64,000 nucleotides of DNA from Streptomyces fulvoviolaceus (lineage in GTDB: Bacteria; Actinomycetota; Actinomycetes; Streptomycetales; Streptomycetaceae). The notes beneath the pieces were generated by a model, which worked only from the letters and a program-made list of their open reading frames with translations, was not told the origin of the DNA and ran no database searches. The translations under genes and the position numbers were made by a program. Numbering within the stretch: the stretch's first letter is position 1; the number at the start of each line of letters is the position of its first letter. Shown piece after piece: positions 33,259 through 41,618 of this stretch. The stretch covers positions 1 to 64,000 of the forward strand of contig NZ_JOEY01000056.1 of assembly GCF_000718165.1 (NCBI RefSeq), read 5' to 3'.

Positions 33259-34578
33259 ATGCTGGATTTCTCGATCGACCCCGATTTCCAGGCCAAGCTC
33301 GACTGGGCGGCGGCCTTCGTACGCGAGGAGGTCGAGCCTCTCGACCTCCTGTTCCCGCACGGCGGTGACCCGTACGACACCCGCAACGAGAAGGCCCGCG
33401 CGATTCTGCGGCCTCTCCAGGACCAGGTCCGGGAACAGGGTCTGTGGGCCTGCCATCTCGGCCCCGACCTGGACGGACCGGGCTACGGCCAGGTGAAGCT
33501 CGCCCTCCTCAACGAGATCCTCGGCCGCTCCTACTGGGCCCCGACGGTGTTCGGCACCGCGGCCCCGGACACCGGCAACGCCGAGATCCTCGCCATGTTC
33601 GGCACCGAGGAGCAGAAGGACCGCTATCTGCGGCCCCTGCTCGACGGCGAGATCGTCTCCACGTTCTCGATGACCGAGCCGCAGGCGGGCGCCGATCCCA
33701 AGGAGTTCGTGTGCCGCGCCTGGCGCGACGGGGACGAGTGGGTGATCGACGGGGAGAAGTGGTTCTCCTCCAACGCCCGGTACGCGGCCTTCCTCATCGT
33801 CATGGCCGTCACCGATCAGGAGGCGCCGCCGCATCAGCGGATGTCGATGTTCATCGTCCCGGCCGAGACGCCCGGTATCGAGATCAAGCGCAACGTCGGT
33901 GCGATGGACGAGCGGGAGTCCCTCGAGGAGGGCATCCACGCCTATATCCGCTACCACCAGGTCCGGGTGCCGCTCGACGCCATGCTCGGCGGCCCGGGCG
34001 AGGGCTTCAAGGTCGCCCAGGCCCGCCTCGGCGGCGGCCGTGTGCACCACGCCATGCGCACGGTGGGCAAGTGCACCCGTGCCTTCGACATGATGTGCGA
34101 GCGCGCGCTGTCCCGCCGTACGCAGGGCACCCTGCTCGCCGAGAAGCAGGCGGCGCAGCAGTTCATCGCGGACTCCTGGGTGGAGTTGCAGCAGTTCCGG
34201 CTGCTCGTCCTGCACACGGCCTGGATCATCGACACCCAGCCGCACGGCGCCGCGCGCACCCAGATCGCGATGTGCAAGGTCCAGACGGCCAAGGTGCTGC
34301 ACGACATCATCCAGCGGGCGGTGCACCTGCACGGCTCGCTCGGCACGACGGGCGAACTCCCGCTCGCCAAGTGGTGGATGGCCGCGCCCAACCTCGCCCT
34401 GGCCGACGGTCCGACCGAGGTGCACCGCACCACGATCGCCAAGCAGCTGCTGAAGAAGTACCAGCCGGCCGAGGGGCTGTTCCCGAGCGAGCACATCCCG
34501 CCGAAGCTGGACGCCGCCCGCAAGCGGTACGCGCACATCATCGAGGACGACGGGCTCGCCGGACGGGTGGACGGATGA
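33259..34578 (+). CDS. ACAD10/11-like acyl-CoA dehydrogenase (LvaC-like)
   Basis: 439-aa dehydrogenase, longer than the other ACADs here. FSMTEPQAGADPKEF and VIDGEKWFSSNARYA are the flavin loops; the C-terminus LADGPTEVHRTTIAKQLL is of the ACAD11 type. In ACAD10/11 and in LvaC this dehydrogenase acts with an APH-type kinase that phosphorylates a 4-hydroxyacyl-CoA, after which phosphate is lost. Such a kinase gene converges on this unit at 35306-36433. The start 9 nt after a -10-like TATACT suggests a leaderless mRNA. Confidence 0.85.
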   Translation: MLDFSIDPDFQAKLDWAAAFVREEVEPLDLLFPHGGDPYDTRNEKARAILRPLQDQVREQGLWACHLGPDLDGPGYGQVKLALLNEILGRSYWAPTVFGTAAPDTGNAEILAMFGTEEQKDRYLRPLLDGEIVSTFSMTEPQAGADPKEFVCRAWRDGDEWVIDGEKWFSSNARYAAFLIVMAVTDQEAPPHQRMSMFIVPAETPGIEIKRNVGAMDERESLEEGIHAYIRYHQVRVPLDAMLGGPGEGFKVAQARLGGGRVHHAMRTVGKCTRAFDMMCERALSRRTQGTLLAEKQAAQQFIADSWVELQQFRLLVLHTAWIIDTQPHGAARTQIAMCKVQTAKVLHDIIQRAVHLHGSLGTTGELPLAKWWMAAPNLALADGPTEVHRTTIAKQLLKKYQPAEGLFPSEHIPPKLDAARKRYAHIIEDDGLAGRVDG

Positions 34579-35351
34579 CCGACGGTCGCAACGCCAAGTC
34601 CATCGCCCCGGCCGACCTGTTCGACCTGTCCGGCAAGGTCGCGCTCGTCACCGGTGGCAGCCGGGGCCTGGGCCTGGAGATGGTGCGCGCCTTCGCCACC
34701 GCGGGCGCCGACGTGGTGATCGCCAGCCGCAAGCTCGACGCGTGCGAAACAGTCGCCGCCGAGGTCCGCGACCTGGGCCGGCGCGCCCTGCCTGTCGCTG
34801 CGCACGTGGGCCGCTGGGACGACCTCGGCCGGCTGGTCGACACGGCGTACGAGGAGTTCGGGAAGATCGACGTCCTCGTCAACAACGCCGGCATGTCACC
34901 GGTGGCGCCCTCGTCGGCAGAGACCAGCGAGGAACTGTTCGACAAGGTGATCGGGGTCAACTTCAAGGGCCCGTTCCGGCTCGCCTCGCTGATCGGGCAG
35001 CGGATGGCGGACGGGGACGGCGGCTCCATCATCAACGTCTCCTCCTCGGGAGCGCTGATGCCGCAGCCACGGTTCGGGCCCTACGCCGGTGCGAAGGCCG
35101 CGCTCAACGCGCTGACCACCGTCTTCGCCCTGGAGTACGGCCCGAAGGTGCGGGTCAACACCCTCTCGGCGGGTCCCTTTCTCACCGACATCTCCAAGGC
35201 CTGGTCGGAGGAGAAACGGCAGACCACGCGCAGCGCGCTCGGCCGGCCCGGGCGGCCGGAGGAGGTCATCAGCACGGCGCTGTACTTGGCGAGCGACGCG
35301 TCCAGTTATACGACGGGGGCGCTGATCCGGGTGGATGGCGGCCTGTACTGA
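34575..35351 (+). CDS. SDR-family oxidoreductase (LvaD-like position)
   Basis: 258-aa classical SDR: TGGSRGLGLEM cofactor motif, NNAGMS, catalytic Ser in SSSGALM and Tyr/Lys in FGPYAGAKAAL. ATG overlaps the ACAD stop (ATGA), so the pair is coupled. By analogy with the levulinate pathway it could interconvert a 4-oxo and 4-hydroxyacyl-CoA, but ordinary 3-hydroxyacyl oxidation is equally compatible. Its 3' end overlaps the end of the convergent kinase gene by 46 bases. Confidence 0.85.
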   Translation: MTDGRNAKSIAPADLFDLSGKVALVTGGSRGLGLEMVRAFATAGADVVIASRKLDACETVAAEVRDLGRRALPVAAHVGRWDDLGRLVDTAYEEFGKIDVLVNNAGMSPVAPSSAETSEELFDKVIGVNFKGPFRLASLIGQRMADGDGGSIINVSSSGALMPQPRFGPYAGAKAALNALTTVFALEYGPKVRVNTLSAGPFLTDISKAWSEEKRQTTRSALGRPGRPEEVISTALYLASDASSYTTGALIRVDGGLY

Positions 35352-36433
35352 GCGCTCCGCTGGTTATGCGGTTCGTTTGCCGCGGGCCGGTGGGGGCTGG
35401 TCGCGCCCACGCGGCGGAGCCGCATATCGATACAGCCCCGCGCCCCCAGTGCGGGCAGCATGCGCCGGTGCATGTCGGTCAGTTCCCCCGCCTTCCGTCC
35501 GCGTTTGATGAGCAGCGCGGTCGCCGCGGACTCCTTGTACTTGGTGAGCGCCTCGAACCAGGCCAGGTCGTGCAGCGGCTCGCCCCGGACCTCCTGGTAG
35601 GTGTCGAGCAGTTCGGCCTTGCCGGGCATCCCGGTCGGCTCGTCCGACAGGGATGCCGGGTGGCGGGCCTCGTCGGTGAAGAAGGTCAGCCAGGTCAGGT
35701 CGACCCGGGGGTCGCCGAGCGACCAGATCTCCCAGTCGATGACCGCGTTGACCGAGTCCGCGTCGCACAGCGTGTTGCCGAGCCGGTAGTCGCCGTGGGT
35801 GAACACCGGCATCATCGCCGCGGGCACGGTGGCGTGCAGGCGCTCCGCGACCGCCTCGTGGCCGGTGCGCAGGTCCTCCGGGACGGTCGTGAACGCCCGG
35901 GTCCAGCGGTCGATCTCGGCGCGGAGCGTGACAACAGGCTCCATCGCCAGGGGAGTTCGCTTGGGATCCACCCGGTGCAGCTGCGCGAGCATCCGCGCCG
36001 CGTCGAGGGCACGGGACCTGACCTGTCCGGCGGGAAGCGTTCCGCGTGGTACCAGCACCGGCTCCACGCACTCCCCGGGCACCAGCTCCATGGCCACGAA
36101 CGGCTGGACTGCCGGTGGTGCGCCCTTGTCGCTGAACAGCACTTTCGGCACCCGGACCCCGTGCACTCCGGACAGCACCTGCATGAGCCGCGCCTGCCGC
36201 AGCACGTCCCGGTTGCGGACGGGTTCCAGGCCGGGCGGGGCCACCTTGAGGACGATGCGCTCGTACTCGGCCGGGACACCCGACAGGACGGCCACGTAGG
36301 TCAGGCTGGACGTGCCGCCGGCGAGCGGCTCGACCGCGTCCACCGTGGCCCCGGGAGCCCAGCCGCGGAGCACCGCGGCCGTACGCTCCGTCAGCTCCGG
36401 GAGCAGACTCGTACTGTTCACGACGGTGCTCAT
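35306..36433 (-). CDS. APH-type kinase (LvaA / ACAD10-kinase-like) with repeat-derived tail
   Basis: 375-aa aminoglycoside-phosphotransferase-fold kinase. ATP-binding Lys63 (VLKVAPP), catalytic loop HGDYRLGN (Asp215, Asn220) and the metal Asp233 in IDWE. This subfamily includes LvaA and the kinase half of ACAD10/11, which phosphorylate 4-hydroxyacyl-CoA rather than drugs. The fold appears to end near residue 329; residues 330-375 are read from intergenic repeat copy B and the antisense end of the SDR gene. ATG 36433 overlaps the ligase stop (ATGA). Antibiotic resistance is unlikely given the neighbours. Confidence 0.85.
   Translation of the reverse strand: MSTVVNSTSLLPELTERTAAVLRGWAPGATVDAVEPLAGGTSSLTYVAVLSGVPAEYERIVLKVAPPGLEPVRNRDVLRQARLMQVLSGVHGVRVPKVLFSDKGAPPAVQPFVAMELVPGECVEPVLVPRGTLPAGQVRSRALDAARMLAQLHRVDPKRTPLAMEPVVTLRAEIDRWTRAFTTVPEDLRTGHEAVAERLHATVPAAMMPVFTHGDYRLGNTLCDADSVNAVIDWEIWSLGDPRVDLTWLTFFTDEARHPASLSDEPTGMPGKAELLDTYQEVRGEPLHDLAWFEALTKYKESAATALLIKRGRKAGELTDMHRRMLPALGARGCIDMRLRRVGATSPHRPAANEPHNQRSAQYRPPSTRISAPVV
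35352..35450. repeat. Streptomyces-type intergenic repeat, copy B
   Basis: Starts at the base after the SDR stop with GCGCTCCGCTG; bases 35395-35446 are identical to copy A. A GGGGCTG/CAGCCCC outer stem encloses a GCGGC/GCCGC stem, so it may terminate the SDR transcript. On the other strand it is read through as the C-terminal tail of the kinase. Confidence 0.75.
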
Positions 36434-37935
36434 GGCTTCGTCCGTTCCGAGGTCAGGGCCGCGACGATGTCACGGCGTACGAGCTTGCCCGTCGCGGTGC
36501 GGGGCAGTTCGGGCCAGGAGGTGATGTGGTCCGGGGTCTTCGAGCCGCGCAGGGTGTCGCGGACCGCGGCGCGCAGGGCCGTGCCGTCGACCTCCGCGCC
36601 GTCCCGGGTCACGACCACGGCCTCGATCCGCTGGCCCCATTCCTCGTCGGGAACCCCGACGACGACCGCGTCGAGCACGTCCGGGTGCCGCAGCAGGACG
36701 TCCTCGATCTCGGCGGGCGCGATGTTCTCGGCACCGCGGATGATCGTGTCGTCGACCCTGCCCTCGATGTGGAGGTAGCCGTCGGCGTCGACGCGGCCCC
36801 GGTCGCGGGTGTGGAAGAAGCCCCGCTCGTCGACCGCGGAGCCCTGGCCGGCGTACTCGCCCGAGACCTGTTCGCCGCGCACCCAGATCTGCCCGGTCTC
36901 CCCCGGGGCGACGGCCTCGCCGGTCACGTCGCGGACCTCCAGTTCGATGCCCGGCACCGGCAGGCCCGCCGAGCCGAGCCGGGCCCGCACCGCGGGATCG
37001 TCGCTCGCGACGGCCGTCCGGTGTTCCTGCGGGCCCAGGACGGTGATGGTGGACGAGGTCTCGGTGAGCCCGTAGGCGTTCACGAAGTCCACGTGCGGCC
37101 ACGCGCGCAGGGCGGCCTCGATCACCCGCACCGGCATCCGGGCCCCGCCGTAGGCGAGTGCGCGCAGCGAGGGCACCGACCGGTCGACTGCGTCCGTGTC
37201 CATGACGCGGGCGAGCATCGTCGGCACCACCATCGCGTTGGTGATCCGCTGCTCCCGTACGAGGCCGAGCCAGCCCTCCGGCGTGAACTGGTCGAGGGTC
37301 AGCGCGCGGCGGCCCGCGTACAGGTTCGTCAGCACGTTCGACACGGCGGCGATGTGGTACGGCGGGACGCTCACCAGGGCCGCCTCGTCGGGGTCGGCTG
37401 CGGCGAACTCCACCGTGCCGAGGACGTACGACACCAGGTTGTGGTGGCGCAGGACGACGCCCTTCGGCGTGGAGGTCGTCCCACTCGTGTAGATGAGGAC
37501 GGCCGGGGAGTCGGGCTGCGCCGGAACGTCGTCGGCGGGAAGGCCGGTGTGGTCCGCGGCCTCGGCGAGCCACTCGGCCGGGCTCAGCACCGGGAGCCCG
37601 GCGCGGCGCAGTGCCTCGCCGTGTTCCGGGTCGGCGATACCCAGTGCGCGGGGGTGGTTGGCGAGCAGGACGTCGAGTTGTTCGTCGCCCAGCCGGTAAT
37701 TGACCGGAACCAGGGGGACTCCGGCGCGGGCCGCGGCGAACAGCGCGACGGGGAGGGCCGGGCCGTTCACCGCCAGGTACACGATCGCGTCGGCGCCCCT
37801 CCCGTGGACGACGCGCGCCCCGCCGTCGGACAGCTCGCTCAACCGCCGCGCGCTCAGCCCACCGTCCGTGCGCCCGATCACGACCCGGTCGCCGAAGCCC
37901 TCGGCGGCCATGTCCAGAAGCATCGATATGTTCAT
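36430..37935 (-). CDS. AMP-forming acyl-CoA synthetase (LvaE-like position)
   Basis: 501-aa ANL ligase: IYTSGTTSTPKGV P-loop, YGLTETSST core motif, HTRDRGRVDADGYLHIEGR hinge and catalytic Lys in RTATGKLVRRD. It activates a carboxylic acid for the kinase/dehydrogenase module. It sits between the 103-aa protein gene (17 bp upstream) and the kinase (4-bp overlap), the same set of partners as LvaE with LvaA and LvaB. The ligase at 27502-28998 is a distinct paralogue. Confidence 0.9.
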   Translation of the reverse strand: MNISMLLDMAAEGFGDRVVIGRTDGGLSARRLSELSDGGARVVHGRGADAIVYLAVNGPALPVALFAAARAGVPLVPVNYRLGDEQLDVLLANHPRALGIADPEHGEALRRAGLPVLSPAEWLAEAADHTGLPADDVPAQPDSPAVLIYTSGTTSTPKGVVLRHHNLVSYVLGTVEFAAADPDEAALVSVPPYHIAAVSNVLTNLYAGRRALTLDQFTPEGWLGLVREQRITNAMVVPTMLARVMDTDAVDRSVPSLRALAYGGARMPVRVIEAALRAWPHVDFVNAYGLTETSSTITVLGPQEHRTAVASDDPAVRARLGSAGLPVPGIELEVRDVTGEAVAPGETGQIWVRGEQVSGEYAGQGSAVDERGFFHTRDRGRVDADGYLHIEGRVDDTIIRGAENIAPAEIEDVLLRHPDVLDAVVVGVPDEEWGQRIEAVVVTRDGAEVDGTALRAAVRDTLRGSKTPDHITSWPELPRTATGKLVRRDIVAALTSERTKP

Positions 37936-37952
37936 GTGCCCGCCCCGTCCCC

Positions 37953-38264
37953 TCAGTCCGAGGCCGGCAGCGGCTTGGCGCTCTTCACGGGCAGCGGCAC
38001 GCCGTTCACGGCGATCGTGCCCGGCCCGGGCTTGGTGCAGAGCAGTTCCACGCCCAGGTCCTCGTCGGCGTACCGCTTGCCGAGCAGCGAACCGCCCATC
38101 AGGTCGGGGTGGGGGGCGCCGGTGGTGGCGGACCCGGGCCCGTTCCCCTCGGTCATGGCCGCCCCACCGCAGGTGATCTCCAACTCGCCGTCGGGGCACC
38201 GGACGACGATCACCGCCGTCGTATCGACCGTACTGGCGAGCATCTGCCCCACGCGTGGCCTCAT
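37953..38264 (-). CDS. Small conserved-type protein (LvaB-like position), unknown fold
   Basis: 103 aa from ATG 38264, with GGAGG 8 nt upstream; the frame is open further upstream without a better start. Contains VIVVRCPDGELEITCGGAAM (20 residues, around 17-36) with two Cys, then a Gly-rich linker and GKRYADEDLGVELLCTKPG. No signal peptide or membrane segment. LvaB is a protein of about 12 kDa of unknown fold needed for LvaA kinase activity and found beside lvaA (known); size and neighbourhood match, direct homology is not proven here. Confidence 0.72.
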   Translation of the reverse strand: MRPRVGQMLASTVDTTAVIVVRCPDGELEITCGGAAMTEGNGPGSATTGAPHPDLMGGSLLGKRYADEDLGVELLCTKPGPGTIAVNGVPLPVKSAKPLPASD

Positions 38265-38318
38265 CGCAACGTCCTCCGCGGCTCTTGTGATCCCGAGCAA
38301 CTGTGCTGAGTAACCAGA

Positions 38319-38334
38319 AAAAAGTATACTACTT
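38319..38334 (+). promoter_or_regulatory. GTATAC-family box (site 5)
   Basis: AAAAAGTATACTACTT; the first 12 bases equal site 3. TATACT at 38325-38330 is placed as a -10 for the crotonase at 38366 and lies 55 nt upstream of the divergent small-protein/ligase/kinase operon. Confidence 0.65.
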
Positions 38335-38365
38335 ACCTCGATCGCGTCGAGAACGGAGTTGCCGG

Positions 38366-39139
38366 ATGGATCTCGAGACCGTCCTGTTCGAGGTGACCGA
38401 CCACGTCGCCACGATCACACTGAACCGGCCCCAGGCCATGAACGGCTTCAACCAGCGGATGCTGGAGGAGTTCTCCGACATCTGGCAGACCGTCAAGACC
38501 GACGACGACGTGCATGTCGTCGTGCTGCGCGGCGCCGGTGAGAAGGCGTTCTGTACGGGCATGGACGTGAAGGAGGGGATCGACCGCCACCCCAACGTCT
38601 GGTCGCAGACCGACCCCGGCGAGTACCTCTCGCCGAAGCTCAACCAGGTGTGGAAACCCGTGGTGTGCGCGGTGCACGGCATGGCCGCCGGCGGCGCCTT
38701 CTACTGGCTCAACGAGGCCGACATCCTCATCTGCTCCGAGGAAGCCACGTTCTTCGACCCGCACGTCAGCTACGGGCTCACCGCGGCCCTGGAGCCGATC
38801 GGACTCGCCCGTCGCATCCCGCTCGGCGAGGCGCTGCGCATCGCGCTGCTCGGCCTGGACGAGCGCGTGTCGGCGGCGCGCGCCCTGCAGATCGGCCTGG
38901 TCAGCGAGGTGCTCCCGCGCAATCAACTGTGGGACCGGGCCGACGAGATCGCCCGGATCATCGCCGCCAAACCCCCGGCCGCGATCCAGGGAACCGTCCG
39001 GGCGATCTGGGAGTCGCTCGACGCCACGCGCACCCAGGCACTGCGCACCGGACTGTCGTACACACAGATCGGCAACCCGATCGGGAAGGCGGAGATCGAC
39101 CGCTCCGCGGTGCCTCGGGGGCGGTGGACACTGCGCTGA
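38366..39139 (+). CDS. Enoyl-CoA hydratase/isomerase (crotonase)
   Basis: 257-aa crotonase with oxyanion segments FCTGMDVKEGI and AVHGMAAGGAFYWLNEADI. The usual AGGGxE glutamate position is replaced by AGGAFYW, so it may be an isomerase or unusual hydratase rather than a standard hydratase. Start supported by GGAG 8 nt upstream. Followed by an LLM gene with its own box-type promoter. Confidence 0.87.
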   Translation: MDLETVLFEVTDHVATITLNRPQAMNGFNQRMLEEFSDIWQTVKTDDDVHVVVLRGAGEKAFCTGMDVKEGIDRHPNVWSQTDPGEYLSPKLNQVWKPVVCAVHGMAAGGAFYWLNEADILICSEEATFFDPHVSYGLTAALEPIGLARRIPLGEALRIALLGLDERVSAARALQIGLVSEVLPRNQLWDRADEIARIIAAKPPAAIQGTVRAIWESLDATRTQALRTGLSYTQIGNPIGKAEIDRSAVPRGRWTLR

Positions 39140-39159
39140 CACTCCCCTACCCTCTCCTA

Positions 39160-39175
39160 ATTAAGTGTACTTTTT
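39160..39175 (+). promoter_or_regulatory. GTATAC-family box (site 6)
   Basis: ATTAAGTGTACTTTTT, with a GTGTAC core, 37 nt upstream of the LLM gene ATG. TGTACT can serve as the -10. It lies in the 72-bp gap after the crotonase gene, showing that this gap is a promoter rather than a terminator. Confidence 0.55.
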
Positions 39176-39211
39176 TACCGATCGCATCACAGATTCCAAC
39201 GGGAGGCGCTC

Positions 39212-40210
39212 ATGCGGTTCGGCATGCCCTGGCCCGGCCGGGACGTCGCACGTGAGGCCGAACAGGCCGGCGTCGGCGCCTTCTGCGCCGGGGAGTTCGT
39301 CGACCACGACGCCTATCTCACCGTGGCCGACATCGTGGCGAACACCGAGCACGCCTTGGCGGGCCCCGCCATCGCCTACGCGTTCGCCCGCACCCCGTAC
39401 GCGCACGCCACCGCCCTGCGCCAGTTGCACGCCCAGGCGCCGGGCCGGCTGTTCCTCGGCCTGGGCAGCGCCGCGTTCCGGATCAACCGCGACTGGCTGG
39501 GCGTGCCCGCCGACCGTCCCGTGGACCGGATCGCCGAGACCGTCGGTGCCGTGCGGGCCTGGCTGCACGCGGAGAACGGCGAACAGGTCCGCTACTCGGG
39601 CGAGTTCTACTCGCTCGACGCCGACGTCCGCGCCCCGGTGCTCGGCCGGCTGGACATCCCTGTCCTGCTCGCCGCGTTCAACACCCGCATGGCCGCCACC
39701 GCGGGCCGGGTCGCCGACGGGGTCATCGGGCACGGCCTGTTCACCGCCCCCTGGTGGAACGACGTCGTACGGCCGTCCGTCGAGCGCGGCCGCGAAGGAG
39801 CCGCGCGTCCGCTCGAACACGGCTGGATCATCACAGCGGTCGACGACGCCGCACCCGAGCGCGCCATCGCCGACGCCCGGCGGATGATCGCCTTCTACCT
39901 CACGGTGAAGACGTACGACCCTTATGTCGCCCGCCACGGCTGGGAGGAGCCGATCGCACGGCTCCGGGCCGCGTTCAGAGCCGGTGACACGGATGAGATG
40001 GCGAAGGCGGTGACCGACGAGATGGTCACCGCGATCGCCGTGTGCGGGACGACCGCCGACGCCAAGGACGCCCTCGCTCGCCGCGCCGGCTCGCTCCCCC
40101 GCGACGTCGGCTACTTCGCGCCTCCGAGCTTCATGGTGAGCCGCAGGCGCAGGGCCGCCTACGCCCAGGCATCCCTCGCGCTCATCGGTGCCGTACCGGA
40201 TCCGGTCTGA
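39212..40210 (+). CDS. LLM-class (F420-type) flavin-dependent oxidoreductase
   Basis: 332-aa luciferase-like monooxygenase fold: GxFCAGEFVDHDAY near the N-terminus, GRLFLGLGSA and a central region with PVLLAAFNTRM are typical of actinobacterial F420-dependent enzymes. It probably reduces or oxidises a ketone or enoyl group using F420 (family-level inference). GGGAGG precedes the ATG. Transcribed from its own box-bearing promoter and ended by a shared hairpin. Confidence 0.85.
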   Translation: MRFGMPWPGRDVAREAEQAGVGAFCAGEFVDHDAYLTVADIVANTEHALAGPAIAYAFARTPYAHATALRQLHAQAPGRLFLGLGSAAFRINRDWLGVPADRPVDRIAETVGAVRAWLHAENGEQVRYSGEFYSLDADVRAPVLGRLDIPVLLAAFNTRMAATAGRVADGVIGHGLFTAPWWNDVVRPSVERGREGAARPLEHGWIITAVDDAAPERAIADARRMIAFYLTVKTYDPYVARHGWEEPIARLRAAFRAGDTDEMAKAVTDEMVTAIAVCGTTADAKDALARRAGSLPRDVGYFAPPSFMVSRRRRAAYAQASLALIGAVPDPV

Positions 40211-40221
40211 CCCCGCACACC

Positions 40222-40259
40222 GCATCGGCCCCGGAGCGGTCTCGCTCCGGAGCCGATGC
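40222..40259. terminator. Bidirectional terminator between LLM and amidohydrolase genes
   Basis: Two 8-bp stem blocks with one internal mismatch (40222-40229/40252-40259 and 40231-40238/40243-40250) around a 4-nt loop, between the two convergent stop codons at 40210 and 40276. Confidence 0.8.
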
Positions 40260-40275
40260 ACAGCTCGGCCGCGGG

Positions 40276-41550
40276 TCAGGCGTTCTCGGTGACGGGGGCG
40301 AGCTTCTTGCTCTTGTCGAAGTGCACGACGTCGGCCAGCGTGCCGCCCAGGATGGCCGCGCGGTCCTCGTCGGAGACCGTGTCGTCGAAGTTCTCGGCGA
40401 TGCACTCGGCACTGTTGCGGAAGGTGCCCTCCGCGTGGGGGTAGTCGTTGCCCCACATCACGGTCGACAGCCCGGTGATGTGACGGGCCTTGACGGCCGT
40501 CGGATCGTCCGCGAACTGCACGTGGATCTGCCGCTGGATGTACTCGCTGGGCTTGAGCGGGTAGGGCCACTTGTCGTTGATGGTGAAGAGCCGGCCCATG
40601 GCGGGCTGGTCCTTCGCATCGCGACTGTCGTCCCAGAAGCCGAGCCACCAGTCGGGGTCCTGCCCGGTGCCGGTCTTCCAGGCCTTGTCGATGTAGCCCA
40701 TGAAGGAGACCAGCCAGCCGGCGCCGTACTCGATGAGGTTGAAGTGCAGGTCGGGGAAGCGCTCACAGACGCCACCGCCGACCAGCTGCGCGATGATGCG
40801 GCGCGGGCCGCCGTCCCCGCCTCCGCCGGCCAGGAGCCGGCCCGACACCATGTCGTCGGTCAGCTGGCCCTTGCCCATGTTGACGGCCGTCATCATGCCC
40901 CGGACCGTGGCCGCCGTCTCGGACTGGGCCTCCCTGACACTCACCCCGCCGGTGGCGACGTGGATGAACACCGGCATCCCGTGCGCCTGGGCGGCCGCCC
41001 ACACCGGGTCGTACATCGGGGAGTAGTACGGCGCCGGCGCCGTCTCCGGCAGCAGGATCGCGCCCAGCCCCATACGTGCGCACCGCTCGATCTCGGCGAC
41101 CGCCTCGGGAATGTCGGTGAGCGGGATCGCCGCCGTCGGGCGCAGTCGCTCCTTGTACGGCAGGAAACGCTCCGCGATGTAGTCGTTCCACACGCGCGCG
41201 TGCGCCATCGACAGCTCGTGGTCGTCGGTGAACAGCACGAACAGCGACAGGTTGGGGAACATCACCGAGGCGTCGACGCCGTCGAGGTTCATGTCCCGGA
41301 TGATGTGCTCCGGTACGCCGTCCGGGGTCTCGCCGCCGAACTGCCGGTACTTGGAGATGGTCCAGCCGTCGAACCCGATCGTGTGGAGTTTCTTGAACTC
41401 GGTGTGCCCGCCCTCGACGATCGGCTCGTCGAGCGTGAACTCCTCTTCCCAGAGGGCCCGGTCGCGCAGCTGCTTCGGCAGCCGATCCCTGAAGAGATCT
41501 GCCGGCTCGATGATGTGCGAATCGCCGGAAACCACGAATTCCTTGAACAC
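40276..41550 (-). CDS. Amidohydrolase-family (ACMSD-like) protein
   Basis: 424-aa amidohydrolase-2 family member. SGDSHIIEP gives the strand-1 metal residues, VFIHVATGG a His and MWGNDYPHAEGTF the C-terminal Asp/His region. The GTG start has GAGG 9 nt upstream. Substrate unknown; the family includes decarboxylases and ring or lactone hydrolases. Its 244-bp upstream region carries both a GTATAC box and the TGTACCGACCGGTC element, so two regulators may act. Distant paralogue of 9878-11023. Confidence 0.87.
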   Translation of the reverse strand: MFKEFVVSGDSHIIEPADLFRDRLPKQLRDRALWEEEFTLDEPIVEGGHTEFKKLHTIGFDGWTISKYRQFGGETPDGVPEHIIRDMNLDGVDASVMFPNLSLFVLFTDDHELSMAHARVWNDYIAERFLPYKERLRPTAAIPLTDIPEAVAEIERCARMGLGAILLPETAPAPYYSPMYDPVWAAAQAHGMPVFIHVATGGVSVREAQSETAATVRGMMTAVNMGKGQLTDDMVSGRLLAGGGGDGGPRRIIAQLVGGGVCERFPDLHFNLIEYGAGWLVSFMGYIDKAWKTGTGQDPDWWLGFWDDSRDAKDQPAMGRLFTINDKWPYPLKPSEYIQRQIHVQFADDPTAVKARHITGLSTVMWGNDYPHAEGTFRNSAECIAENFDDTVSDEDRAAILGGTLADVVHFDKSKKLAPVTENA

Positions 41551-41618
41551 AGGCGGTACCTCTTTCGAACCTCGTTGTCCGTGCTAGAACCCACCCTGCA
41601 GATGCCGCCGAAGTTACC

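Noticed and set aside
35306..36433. Aminoglycoside resistance gene
   Set aside because: Fold is APH-like, but the 4-bp overlap with an acyl-CoA ligase gene and the ACAD11-like neighbour point to a metabolic kinase.
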